The notes under the pieces are model-generated. The model was not told where the DNA came from and did not search any database. It saw only the letters and a program-made list of their open reading frames with translations. This document shows positions 38,377 through 46,654 of a DNA stretch of 64,000 bases, one piece after another. Origin of the DNA: Actibacterium atlanticum. Lineage in GTDB: Bacteria > Pseudomonadota > Alphaproteobacteria > Rhodobacterales > Rhodobacteraceae. How positions within the stretch are numbered: the first letter of the stretch is position 1; each line of letters starts with the position of its first letter. The position numbers were made by a program, and so were the translations under genes. The stretch is from NCBI RefSeq assembly GCF_000671395.1, contig NZ_AQQY01000001.1, positions 372,001 to 436,000 of the forward strand. The letters run 5' to 3'.

Positions 38377-39552
38377 ATGGTATTCAATATGTTTCGCCGC
38401 GCGGCACCGGCGGTGCCTGAAAAGAAGGCCTCGGCCACGGGGCCGGTGATTGCCTGGCAGGGATCGGGGCGTGTGGTGTGGTCGCCGCGCGATACGGTGT
38501 CTTTGACCAAGTCGGGCTTTGCCGGCAACCCGGTGGGGTTTCGCGCGGTCAAACTGATCGCCGAGGCGGCGGCGGCATTGCCCTTGGTCTGTCAGGACAG
38601 CGAGCGGCGGTATGAGCAGCATCCACTGATCGACCTGATCCGCCGCCCCAACGCGGCGCAGGGCCGGGCCGAGTTGTTTGAGGCGCTGTATGGTCAGCTT
38701 TTACTGAGCGGCAATGGCTACATCGAGGCTGTGGGCGGCGAGATGGGCGCGCCCAGTGAGCTGCATGTGCTGCGCTCGGACCGGATGAACCTGGTGCCCG
38801 GCGCGGATGGTTGGCCGGTGGCCTATGAATACGCCGTGGGCGGGCGCAAGCATCGGTTCGATATGACGACCGGCCTGCCGCCGATTTGCCATATCAAGAC
38901 CTTCCACCCGCAGGATGACCATTACGGGTTGAGCCCGATGCAGGCGGCGGCGACGGCGATTGATGTGCACAATTCGGCCTCGCGTTGGTCGAAGTCGTTG
39001 CTGGACAATGCGGCGCGGCCCTCGGGCGCGATTGTCTATCGCGGCACGGACGGGCAGGGCTCGATGTCTGAAGAGCAATACATGCGCCTTCAGGACGAGA
39101 TGGCCAGTTACCATCAGGGCGCAGCTAATGCCGGGCGTCCGATGTTGCTGGAAGGCGGGTTGGACTGGAAGCCGATGGGCTTTTCGCCCTCGGATATGGA
39201 GTTCCAGAAGACCAAAGAGGCCGCCGCGCGCGAGATCGCCACGGCGTTCGGGGTGCCGCCGATGCTGTTGGGCATTCCGGGCGATGCGACCTATTCCAAT
39301 TACCAAGAGGCCAACCGGGCGTTCTACCGCCTGACCGTGCTGCCGCTGGCCACCAAGGTCGCGGCCGCCATCGCCGATTTTGTCAGCCTGTATATGGGTG
39401 AACATGTGGCGCTGAAGCCCGATCTGGATCAGGTGCCCGCGCTGTCGGAGGAGCGCGAGGCGCAATGGTCGCGCGTTGCGGGGGCGGACTTCCTGACCGA
39501 TGCGGAAAAACGCGCGCTGCTGGGTCTGCCCAAACTGGCGGAGGACGCATGA
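38377..39552 (+). CDS. GTA g3: portal protein
   Basis: Dodecameric portal of the HK97 type through which DNA enters the head. The 391-residue protein contains FAGNPVGFRAVKLIAEAAA, IRRPNAAQGRAELFEALYG, a HDRSMEFQK-type block (PSDMEFQKTKEAAAREIATA) and IPGDATYSNYQEANRAFYR, all typical of phage portals. It ends with ATGA overlap to g3.5. A 100-bp spacer separates it from g2. Confidence 0.95.
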   Translation: MVFNMFRRAAPAVPEKKASATGPVIAWQGSGRVVWSPRDTVSLTKSGFAGNPVGFRAVKLIAEAAAALPLVCQDSERRYEQHPLIDLIRRPNAAQGRAELFEALYGQLLLSGNGYIEAVGGEMGAPSELHVLRSDRMNLVPGADGWPVAYEYAVGGRKHRFDMTTGLPPICHIKTFHPQDDHYGLSPMQAAATAIDVHNSASRWSKSLLDNAARPSGAIVYRGTDGQGSMSEEQYMRLQDEMASYHQGAANAGRPMLLEGGLDWKPMGFSPSDMEFQKTKEAAAREIATAFGVPPMLLGIPGDATYSNYQEANRAFYRLTVLPLATKVAAAIADFVSLYMGEHVALKPDLDQVPALSEEREAQWSRVAGADFLTDAEKRALLGLPKLAEDA

Positions 39553-39791
39553 GTGCAGCGGCGGAGCGCAGTGGTTCGAAGTTTCTGTATGCGCCGTTCG
39601 AAGTGGCCAACGCGCGGATCGATGCCAATGAGCGGGTCGCGCAGGAGCGCTGGGCGGCGCTGGAGTACCGGTTGAGCCGGATCGAAGCCAGTCAGGAGCG
39701 GGTCGAGAAACGCCTGTGGGTGGCTGTCTATGGCGTGGTCGCGGTGATCCTGGCGCAGGGCGCGACCTCGTTGCTGAATTTCACACCGTGA
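39549..39791 (+). CDS. GTA g3.5: small membrane-type protein
   Basis: An 80-residue protein between portal and protease, corresponding to orfg3.5 of Rhodobacterales GTAs. Residues 20-52 are a coiled coil (RIDANERVAQERWAALEYRL), and a single hydrophobic span lies near the C-terminus (about 58-74). The ATG overlaps the portal stop. Function in the particle is unknown. Confidence 0.8.
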   Translation: MSAAAERSGSKFLYAPFEVANARIDANERVAQERWAALEYRLSRIEASQERVEKRLWVAVYGVVAVILAQGATSLLNFTP

Positions 39792-39805
39792 AAAGGGGAA
39801 ACCAG

Positions 39806-40375
39806 ATGGATCAAACGGAAATGGGGCTGGAGCGCAAGTTCTGCGCGGTCGACAGCGCCCTGGTGGTGCAGGACGGCTGCGTGGTTGAAGGCTATGCCAG
39901 CCTGTTTGGCAAGACCGATCAGGGTGGCGACGTGGTGCAGCCCGGCGCCTATGGCCAGTCGTTGAAGGCGCTGAAGGCAGCGGGGCGGCGGGTCAAGATG
40001 CTTTGGCAGCACGATCCGGCGCAGCCCATCGGGATTTGGGACGAGGTGCGTGAGGACGAGCGCGGCCTGTATGTCAAAGGCCGCCTGTTGGCCGATGTAG
40101 CGCGGGGGCGTGAGGCTGCGGCGCTGATCGAAGCGGGCGCGATTGACGGGCTGTCGATCGGGTACCGTACCAAGAAGGCCCAAAAGGATACAGGCGGTCG
40201 GCGCCTGTTGTCGGAGCTGGAGCTTTGGGAGGTGTCCTTGGTGACCTTCCCGATGCTTCCCGACGCGCGTGTTGGGGCCAAGTCGGGGGATGCCCCCGAG
40301 GCGGCTTTGATGCGGGAGATGGCGGATCTGTTCGAGCAGGCCCGTCAAACACTGTCCGGCGCGGATGCCGGCTGA
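39806..40375 (+). CDS. GTA g4: HK97-family prohead protease
   Basis: Serine protease that trims the capsid protein during head maturation. The 189-residue protein has VVEGYASLFGKTDQGGDVV, the catalytic histidine H69 in LWQHDP and the serine S117 in DGLSIGYR, followed by ELELWEVSLVTFPMLPDA. GGGG at 39794-39797 precedes the ATG at 39806. Immediately upstream of the capsid gene, as usual. Confidence 0.95.
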   Translation: MDQTEMGLERKFCAVDSALVVQDGCVVEGYASLFGKTDQGGDVVQPGAYGQSLKALKAAGRRVKMLWQHDPAQPIGIWDEVREDERGLYVKGRLLADVARGREAAALIEAGAIDGLSIGYRTKKAQKDTGGRRLLSELELWEVSLVTFPMLPDARVGAKSGDAPEAALMREMADLFEQARQTLSGADAG

Positions 40376-40393
40376 ACCAAGACGGGAAAACCG

Positions 40394-41578
40394 ATGACCA
40401 AGACTGAAACTAAATCTGCGGACGCCTCTGCGCCCGCCGAACAGATGCGTACTGCCCTTTCAGGTTTTCTGAACGAATTCAAGGAATTCAAGGGCAATGT
40501 TGAAACAAAGCTTCACAAACAGGAAGAGCGTATGACCATGCTTGATCGCAAATCACTTATCGCCGGCCGTCCGGCCCTTTCGACCGCTGCCGAGGTCGAC
40601 GCACCGCACCAGAAAGCTTTCGCAGCTTACCTGCGTTCGGGCGACGATGACGCGCTGCGCGGCCTGCAAATGGAAGAAAAGGCCCTGTCGACTGCCGTGT
40701 CCGCCGAGGGTGGTTATCTGGTCGATCCGCAGACGTCGGAGACCATTAAGGGTGTGCTTCAGTCGACCGCGTCGATCCGTGCAATTGCGCAGGTCGTCAG
40801 CGTCGAGGCGACTTCATATGACGTGCTGGTTGACCACACCGAATTTGGCTCGGGCTGGGCGTCGGAAACCAGCACCATGACCGAAACCGACACGCCACAG
40901 ATTGATCGCGTCACCATCCCGCTGCACGAGCTGAGCGCGATGCCCAAGGCCAGCCAGCGTCTGCTGGATGACAGCGCCTTTGACATTGAAGGTTGGCTGG
41001 CAGCGCGTATTGCGGATCGTTTTGCCCGCGCCGAGGCTGCGGCCTTTATCAATGGCGATGGTCTGGACAAGCCGACTGGTATTCTGACCCACACCCAGGT
41101 GCCTGAGAACAGCTGGACCTGGGGTGCTCTGGGCTACATCGCCACCGGCACCGACGGGGACTTTGATGCCACGTCGCCATCGGATGCGATTCTTGATCTG
41201 GTCTACTCGCTGGGGGCTGAATACCGCGCCGGCGCGACCTTTGTGATGAACTCGAAAACGGCTGGTGTCGTGCGCAAGATGAAGGATGCCGATGGCCGCT
41301 TCCTGTGGACCGATGGTCTGGCGGCTGGTGAGCCGGCCCGTCTTCTGGGCTTCCCGGTGCTGATCGCGGAAGACATGCCTGACATTGCGTCGGATGCCTC
41401 AGCGATTGCTTTTGGTGACTTCAGCGCCGGGTACACCGTGGCCGAGCGCCCCGACCTGCGCGTGCTGCGTGATCCGTTCTCGGCCAAGCCGCATGTCCTG
41501 TTCTATGCCACCAAGCGAGTGGGCGGTGACGTAAGCGACTTTGCCGCGATCAAGCTGCTGAAATTCGCGATCTCGTAA
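40394..41578 (+). CDS. GTA g5: major capsid protein
   Basis: HK97-fold capsid subunit of 394 residues. The first 90 or so residues form the charged helical scaffold (EFKEFKGNVETKLHKQEER) that the protease would remove. The shell domain begins near SAEGGYLVDPQTSETI and includes STASIRAIAQ and EDMPDIASDASAIAFGDF. Followed by a 145-bp non-coding spacer with a strong hairpin. Confidence 0.96.
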   Translation: MTKTETKSADASAPAEQMRTALSGFLNEFKEFKGNVETKLHKQEERMTMLDRKSLIAGRPALSTAAEVDAPHQKAFAAYLRSGDDDALRGLQMEEKALSTAVSAEGGYLVDPQTSETIKGVLQSTASIRAIAQVVSVEATSYDVLVDHTEFGSGWASETSTMTETDTPQIDRVTIPLHELSAMPKASQRLLDDSAFDIEGWLAARIADRFARAEAAAFINGDGLDKPTGILTHTQVPENSWTWGALGYIATGTDGDFDATSPSDAILDLVYSLGAEYRAGATFVMNSKTAGVVRKMKDADGRFLWTDGLAAGEPARLLGFPVLIAEDMPDIASDASAIAFGDFSAGYTVAERPDLRVLRDPFSAKPHVLFYATKRVGGDVSDFAAIKLLKFAIS

Positions 41579-41595
41579 GGCGCGAGATTGCGATG

Positions 41596-41615
41596 GGCGC
41601 CCCTGATGGGGCGCC
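41596..41615 (+). other. Hairpin after the capsid gene
   Basis: GGCGCCCC-TGAT-GGGGCGCC, a perfect 8-bp stem with a 4-nt loop, 18 bp after the capsid stop, without a T run. Likely a 3' mRNA structure that protects the capsid message or separates it from downstream tail genes. Confidence 0.5.
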
Positions 41616-41724
41616 TGATGGCGCGCGCCGGGGTTCCTTCCCTGTCGTTGTCTAGCTGTTCCCTCCGTCCGAGCAACGTGGGGCGCGCGCCGTTTTGTCT
41701 GGCGGAGCAACCGGAGAATACCAC

Positions 41725-42324
41725 ATGATGTTGACCGAACTGACGAGCGTGTCGTCCGGGGCGCTGCCGGTTGGCGCGTTTCGCGAGCATTTGCGGCTGG
41801 GCACCGGCTTTGCCGATGACGGGGCCGAAGATCCGTTGCTGGAGAGTTTGCTACGGGCCGCCATTGCGGCTGTGGAGGGACGCACGGGCAAAGTATTGCT
41901 GACGCGCTCTTTTCTGTGGACGCTGACGGCGTGGCGCGACGGAGACAGCCAGCCTTTGCCAGTTGCGCCCGTAAGCGCGCTGAATGCTGTGGCGATCGTG
42001 GATCGGGAAGAAAACAGTGAGGTGATTTCTGCCGATCTGTATTTCCTGACCCAAGACACACACCGTCCGCATCTTACCAGTGCGGGCAGTTGCCTGCCGG
42101 GGATCGCTTTAGGCGGGCGGGCTGAAATCACGTTTGATGCGGGATTTGGTGCAACCTGGGATGCTGTGCCCGAAGATCTGGCACAGGCAGTGTTCTTGTT
42201 GGCCGGGCATTACTACGAGCATCGCTCTGAGGCTTCAGCAGGCGCTTCGGCTATGCCCTTTGGCGTGTCTGCGCTGTTGGAACGTTGGCGCACGGTGCGC
42301 ATTCTGGGCGGAGCCGCGACATGA
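41725..42324 (+). CDS. GTA g6: head-tail connector protein
   Basis: Adaptor that sits between portal and tail in GTA particles; like phage gp6 family. The 199-residue protein has helices around LRAAIAAVEGRTGKVLLTRSF and a central beta domain ending in LGGRAEITFDAGFG, then PEDLAQAVFLLAGHYYEHRS, typical of the family. GGAG precedes the ATGATG start. Confidence 0.88.
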   Translation: MMLTELTSVSSGALPVGAFREHLRLGTGFADDGAEDPLLESLLRAAIAAVEGRTGKVLLTRSFLWTLTAWRDGDSQPLPVAPVSALNAVAIVDREENSEVISADLYFLTQDTHRPHLTSAGSCLPGIALGGRAEITFDAGFGATWDAVPEDLAQAVFLLAGHYYEHRSEASAGASAMPFGVSALLERWRTVRILGGAAT

Positions 42325-42662
42325 GCGCGGTCCCGAGGCTGACCCGACGGCTGGTTCTGGAAGAAGCCCAGAACGTGGCCGATGGCGCGGGCGGCTATGA
42401 CACCAGTTGGGTGGCGCTTGGCACGCTTTATGCGCAGGTAAAACCGGGGTCAGGGCGTGAAACCACGGGCGAGACGGTTCCGTTATCGCGCGTGCCCTAT
42501 CGCATCACCGTGCGTGGCGCACCCGTGGGGGCAAGCTACCGCCCGCAGGCGGGGCAACGGTTTCGCGAGGGCTCTCGATTGTTCGAAATATTGGCGGTGA
42601 CCGAGCAGGATGCGCGCGGCCAGTACCTGACCTGTTTCGCACAAGAGGAGGGCGCGGCATGA
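42321..42662 (+). CDS. GTA g7: head closure / head-tail joining protein
   Basis: A 113-residue protein of the SPP1 gp16-like head-tail adaptor family (beta-barrel). It reads PRLTRRLVLEEAQNVADG at the start and contains YAQVKPGSGRETTGE with the typical RQPGG-like Arg-Tyr block PYRITVRG. ATGA overlaps on both sides link it to g6 and g8. Confidence 0.87.
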   Translation: MSAVPRLTRRLVLEEAQNVADGAGGYDTSWVALGTLYAQVKPGSGRETTGETVPLSRVPYRITVRGAPVGASYRPQAGQRFREGSRLFEILAVTEQDARGQYLTCFAQEEGAA

Positions 42663-43069
42663 GCTATGGCGCAACAGCGGCGCTGCAGGCGGCGGTCTAT
42701 CAGAAACTGGTGGCGGATGCGCCTTTGGGCGCGCTGGTGGGCAGTGCGATCTATGACGCGGTGCCCAGCGGGAGCTTGCCCGAGACCTATGTGACCCTAG
42801 GCGCCGAAGACGTTCGGGACCGGTCCGACAAAACCGGAGGCGGCGCGCTGCATGTTTTCACTGTCTCAGTGATTTCCACGGCGGCGGGCTATGAGGATGC
42901 CAAACTTGCAGCGGCGGCGATTTCGGATGCGTTGGTTGATGCTGACCTGTCGCTTAGCCGGGGTGAATTGGTGTTTTTACGGTTCGCCCGTGCCCGTGCC
43001 CGACAAGTGCAAAGCGGCGATACACGCCGCATTGATCTGACCTTCCGCGCCCGCGTGGATGACACTTAA
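42659..43069 (+). CDS. GTA g8: tail terminator-like protein (DUF3168)
   Basis: A 136-residue protein of family DUF3168, which caps the tail tube in siphophage-like particles. ALQAAVYQKLVADAPLG at the start and PETYVTLGAEDVRDRSDKTG with HVFTVSVISTAAG are characteristic. Overlaps g7 by ATGA. Confidence 0.9.
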   Translation: MSYGATAALQAAVYQKLVADAPLGALVGSAIYDAVPSGSLPETYVTLGAEDVRDRSDKTGGGALHVFTVSVISTAAGYEDAKLAAAAISDALVDADLSLSRGELVFLRFARARARQVQSGDTRRIDLTFRARVDDT

Positions 43070-43092
43070 ACCCCGATACGGAGACCAATGAC

Positions 43093-43506
43093 ATGGCGGC
43101 CCAAAACGGCAAGGACCTTCTTATTAAATGCGACATGACCGGCGGCGGTCAGTTCGAAACCATCGCGGGGCTACGGGCCACGCGGATCAGCTTTAATGCG
43201 GAACAGGTGGATGTCACCAGTCTGGAATCCACGGGCGGTTGGCGCGAGCTTTTGGGCGGGGCCGGGGTGAAATCGGCCTCGATTTCCGGCTCGGGCGTGT
43301 TCAAGGATGACAGCACCGATGAACGTGCGCGTCAGATTTTCTTTGATGGCGAGACCCCGAACTTTCAGGTGATTATCCCGGATTTCGGCACTGTTGAGGG
43401 CGCGTTTCAGGTGACGTCTTTGGAATACTCCGGCAGCCACAATGGCGAGGCGACATATGAGCTGAGCCTGGCTTCGGCCGGTGTGCTGAGCTTTACCGCG
43501 CTTTGA
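43093..43506 (+). CDS. GTA g9: major tail tube protein
   Basis: A 137-residue tail tube subunit of the TP901-1 type. It shows KDLLIKCDMTGGGQFETIAG, the block DVTSLESTGGWRELL and ISGSGVFKDDSTDERARQIF, typical of phage major tail proteins. Stop overlaps the start of g10 by one base (TGATG). Confidence 0.92.
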   Translation: MAAQNGKDLLIKCDMTGGGQFETIAGLRATRISFNAEQVDVTSLESTGGWRELLGGAGVKSASISGSGVFKDDSTDERARQIFFDGETPNFQVIIPDFGTVEGAFQVTSLEYSGSHNGEATYELSLASAGVLSFTAL

Positions 43507-43832
43507 TGGGCAACCCCTATGCCGGTGAGGTGGCTTTGGAACTGAACGGTCAGCGCCAAGTGCTGAAGCTCACGCTGGGCGCTCTGGCCGAGCTGGAGGC
43601 ATCGTTGCAGGCGGAAACGCTGGTGGCGCTGATTGAGCGGTTCGAGAGCGGCGCCTATGCAACGCGCGATGTGGCGGCGTTGGTGTTGGCCGGATTGCGT
43701 GGGGGGGGCTGGAACGGCACTGCGCAAGATCTGGCCGAAGCTGACATCACGGGTGGCCCGCTTGAGGCCGCGCGTGCAGCGGCGGCCTTACTGGCGCTGG
43801 CTTTCACCGTGCCGGGCGCTGCGCAGTCATGA
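43506..43832 (+). CDS. GTA g10: tail assembly chaperone-like protein
   Basis: A 108-residue 'gene transfer agent family' protein, corresponding to orfg10. It has a beta-rich N-terminus (NPYAGEVALELNGQRQVLKL) and a helical C-terminus. Position between tail tube and tape measure suggests a tail chaperone. Overlaps the following small gene by ATGA, as in G/GT chaperone pairs, but by reinitiation, not a visible frameshift. Confidence 0.88.
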   Translation: MGNPYAGEVALELNGQRQVLKLTLGALAELEASLQAETLVALIERFESGAYATRDVAALVLAGLRGGGWNGTAQDLAEADITGGPLEAARAAAALLALAFTVPGAAQS

Positions 43833-44026
43833 GCGATCGGTTTGATTGGCCCGGATTGATGCGCGCCGGAATGGTGGGGTTGCAATTGCACCCCACACAG
43901 TTCTGGGAACTGACACCGGCAGAATTGCTGATGATGCTGGGCCACAGCGCTGGCCCGGCCCCGATGGGGCGCGCACGGCTGGACGAACTGGCGCGCGCCT
44001 TTCCCGACACTCCCAATGAGGTCTGA
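43829..44026 (+). CDS. GTA g10.1: small tail chaperone-like protein
   Basis: A 65-residue protein matching the short phage tail assembly chaperones between g10 and g11 of Rhodobacterales GTAs (rcc01693-like). It starts DRFDWPGLMRAGMVGLQLHP and contains FWELTPAELLMMLGHSAG. Probably acts with g10 in tape measure assembly. Confidence 0.85.
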   Translation: MSDRFDWPGLMRAGMVGLQLHPTQFWELTPAELLMMLGHSAGPAPMGRARLDELARAFPDTPNEV

Positions 44027-44029
44027 GAT

Positions 44030-44683
44030 ATGACGGATATCGAAAGTTTTGATGCGCAGGTCGAGGCGTTGGAGCAAACGCTGGAGGGGGCGAGCGAAGT
44101 GGCCTCGGCGTTTGATGCTGAAGTGGTGCGAATGCGCGAGAGTGTCACCCTGACCTCGCGCGAGGTCAGTTCGTTGTCGCGGAGTATAGGATCTGGCCTG
44201 CGGGGCGCTTTTGAGGGGTTGGTGTTTGACGGCATGAAGCTGTCAGATGCGCTGTTGGACATTTCGCAGTCGATTTCGCAGGCAGCCTATAACGTAGCGA
44301 TCACCCCAATCCAGAATGAACTGGGGGGACTGGTGGCCTCGGGCGTAGAGAGCATCGTTGGGGCTTTGGTCCCCTTTGCCAAAGGCGGCAGTTTTACCCA
44401 AGGCCGCGTGATGCCTTTTGCCACCGGGGGGGTCGTATCGAGCCCGACGTATTTCCCGATGCGTGGCGGCACGGGGCTGATGGGGGAAGCCGGACCCGAG
44501 GCGATCATGCCGCTGACACGCGGTTCGGATGGTCGGCTGGGGGTGCGCGCCCAGGGCGGCGGTGGACCGGTCAATGTTGTGATGAATATCTCGACCCCGG
44601 ATGTGCAGGGGTTCCAGCGCAGTCAAAGCCAGATCGCTGCGGCCATGGGGCGTGCCATGAGCCGCGGCCAGCGCAATAGTTAA
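44030..44683 (+). CDS. GTA g11: tail tape measure protein
   Basis: A short tape measure protein of 217 residues, consistent with the short tail of GTA particles. A long helical N-terminal part with coiled-coil patterning (FDAQVEALEQTLEGASEVAS) is followed by a Gly-rich region with FAKGGSFTQGRVMPFATGG and GEAGPEAIMPL, motifs common at the C-terminus of tape measure proteins. Confidence 0.9.
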   Translation: MTDIESFDAQVEALEQTLEGASEVASAFDAEVVRMRESVTLTSREVSSLSRSIGSGLRGAFEGLVFDGMKLSDALLDISQSISQAAYNVAITPIQNELGGLVASGVESIVGALVPFAKGGSFTQGRVMPFATGGVVSSPTYFPMRGGTGLMGEAGPEAIMPLTRGSDGRLGVRAQGGGGPVNVVMNISTPDVQGFQRSQSQIAAAMGRAMSRGQRNS

Positions 44684-44695
44684 GGAGGGAGCCTG

Positions 44696-45328
44696 ATGTC
44701 ATTTCATGAAATCCGCTTTCCCGCGAACCTGAGTTTCGGGTCGTCGGGCGGGCCAGAAAGGCGCACGGAAATCGTGACCCTGGCCAACGGTTTTGAAGAG
44801 CGCAACACCCCGTGGGAACACGCGCGTCGACGCTATGACGCAGGTGTGGGGCTGCGCTCTTTGGACGATATCGAAGCATTGATCGCGTTTTTTGAGGCGC
44901 GGCGCGGACAGCTGTATGGCTTTCGCTGGAAGGATTGGGCGGATTACAAATCCTGCTTGCCAAACTCGGATGTTGGCCCCGACGATCAGGAAATCGGTCG
45001 TGGTGACGGGAAAACGACTGAGTTTCAACTGAGCAAGACCTATGCTTCGGGCGAGCACACCTATACGCGTCCTATCACAAAACCGGTCGCGGCGACCGTC
45101 AAGGTATCAGTGGACGGGCTGACGCAGGTGGAAACGCTTGATTTTTCGGTGAATACCGAAACCGGCGTAATCACCCTGACAGAGGCGCCCGATGTTGGTG
45201 TTCAGGTTTCAGCTGGGTTTGAGTTTGATGTGCCGGTGCGCTTTGACACCGATAGCATCCAGACTTCGGTATCCAGTTTTCGTGCGGGTGATGTGCCGCG
45301 TGTCCCGATTGTGGAGGTGCGAGTCTGA
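44696..45328 (+). CDS. GTA g12: distal tail protein (DUF2460)
   Basis: A 210-residue DUF2460 protein forming the distal end ring of the tail tube. FHEIRFPANLSFGSSGGPERR and the block LIAFFEARRGQLYGFRWKDW are diagnostic. AGGAGG lies 7 bases before the ATG. Its last base is the first of the g13 ATG (TGATG). Confidence 0.93.
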   Translation: MSFHEIRFPANLSFGSSGGPERRTEIVTLANGFEERNTPWEHARRRYDAGVGLRSLDDIEALIAFFEARRGQLYGFRWKDWADYKSCLPNSDVGPDDQEIGRGDGKTTEFQLSKTYASGEHTYTRPITKPVAATVKVSVDGLTQVETLDFSVNTETGVITLTEAPDVGVQVSAGFEFDVPVRFDTDSIQTSVSSFRAGDVPRVPIVEVRV

Positions 45329-46215
45329 TGGCGATTCCTTCCACATTGCAGGCCCACTTGGGCTCGGGGGCGACAACAGTTTGTCGTTGCTGGGCAGTGG
45401 CGCGGCGCGACGGGCAGGTGCTGGGGTTTACCGATCATGACAGCGATATCGGCTTTGAAGGGATTGCTTTTAAAGCGAATTCCGGCATGACCGCGCGGGC
45501 GCTGAGTCAGACCTCGGGCTTATCGGTGGACAATACCGAAGCCTTGGGCGCGTTAAGCGATGCCTCGGTGACAGAGGCCGACATACTGGCGGGCCGGTTT
45601 GACGGCGCCGTTGTGCGGTCTTGGCTGGTCAACTGGCAGTCGCCCGAGGACCGGGCGTTGCAGTTTAGCGGGACCTTTGGCGAGGTTGCCCGATCTGGCG
45701 GTGCATTCGAAGCCGAGCTGCGTGGTCTGACCGAAGCGCTGAACCAGCCTCAGGGCGCGATTTACCAGCGACCCTGTACGGCTATTCTTGGTGATAATAA
45801 GTGCAAGTTTGACCTGAATACAGATGGTTACGTTGCGAACTTGAGTGTTGAAACCGTGATAGAAGCGCGGTTGTTCACCTTTGACGGACAAGATGAGTTT
45901 GAACCACGTTGGTTTGAGGCCGGTGTGTTGGAAGTGCGAAGCGGACCGGCAAAGGGTTTGACCGGTGTCATCAAGAATGACCGCTACGCAGACGGCGTGC
46001 GCCGGGTGGAGTTGTGGGAGAGTCTGCGCGCGGTTGTCAACGTTGGGGATCAGCTAAAGCTGACCGCTGGTTGTGACAAGCGGGCCGAAACGTGTCGGGT
46101 TAAATTTAGCAACTTCAATAACTTTCGTGGCTTTCCTCATATTCCAGGTGAAGATTGGCTGATTTCCTATCCGGTTAAGGATGGGCCAAACGATGGTGGT
46201 TCCCTGAATGGGTGA
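45328..46215 (+). CDS. GTA g13: baseplate hub protein (DUF2163), 4-Cys
   Basis: A 295-residue DUF2163 hub protein. Four cysteines suited to metal binding are C150, C159, C249 and C256 (RPCTAILGDNKCKF and AGCDKRAETCRVKF). The homologous RcGTA hub has been reported to hold an iron-sulfur cluster. The N-terminal half includes CWAVARRDGQVLGFTDHDSD. Overlaps g14 by 8 nt. Confidence 0.93.
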   Translation: MAIPSTLQAHLGSGATTVCRCWAVARRDGQVLGFTDHDSDIGFEGIAFKANSGMTARALSQTSGLSVDNTEALGALSDASVTEADILAGRFDGAVVRSWLVNWQSPEDRALQFSGTFGEVARSGGAFEAELRGLTEALNQPQGAIYQRPCTAILGDNKCKFDLNTDGYVANLSVETVIEARLFTFDGQDEFEPRWFEAGVLEVRSGPAKGLTGVIKNDRYADGVRRVELWESLRAVVNVGDQLKLTAGCDKRAETCRVKFSNFNNFRGFPHIPGEDWLISYPVKDGPNDGGSLNG

Positions 46216-46642
46216 TGCCGGTCTGCGCGCGGTGCAGGAAGCGCGGCGATGGATCGGGACGCCCTATAGGCATCAGGCTTCGGTTCTTGGAGCGGGTGCG
46301 GATTGTCTGGGCCTGCTGCGCGGGGTTTGGCGGGCGCTCTATGGCGCGGAGCCCTGGGTGGTGCCGATCTATAGCAAGGACTGGTCGGAAGCGGCGCGCA
46401 AGGAACTGCTTTGGAACGCTGCTCAACAATGGCTGAAGTCAAAACCCTTGGCGCAGGCGGCGCCGGGAGATGTGGTTTTGATGCGAATGAAATCAGGCGG
46501 GGTCGCGAAACATTTGGGGGTGCAGGCGGATTGCGGCGCCACCCCGAGTTTCGTCCATGCCTATTGGGGGCACGGCGTGGTGGAAAGTCCACTGAGCCTG
46601 CCATGGGCGCGACGGATAGTAGCGCGCTTCGAATTTCCCTGA
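46208..46642 (+). CDS. GTA g14: NlpC/P60 cell-wall peptidase
   Basis: A 144-residue NlpC/P60 cysteine peptidase in the tail tip, which in the RcGTA model opens recipient peptidoglycan. Catalytic residues are C33 in GADCLGLLRG and H102 in AKHLGVQ. It is encoded between hub and megatron. Confidence 0.93.
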   Translation: MGDAGLRAVQEARRWIGTPYRHQASVLGAGADCLGLLRGVWRALYGAEPWVVPIYSKDWSEAARKELLWNAAQQWLKSKPLAQAAPGDVVLMRMKSGGVAKHLGVQADCGATPSFVHAYWGHGVVESPLSLPWARRIVARFEFP

Positions 46643-46654
46643 CGGAGGATCAAA

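Noticed and set aside
43506-44026. Programmed frameshift joining g10 and the small chaperone gene, as in lambda G/GT
   Set aside because: The genes overlap by ATGA and each has its own start; no slippery heptamer was seen near the junction.
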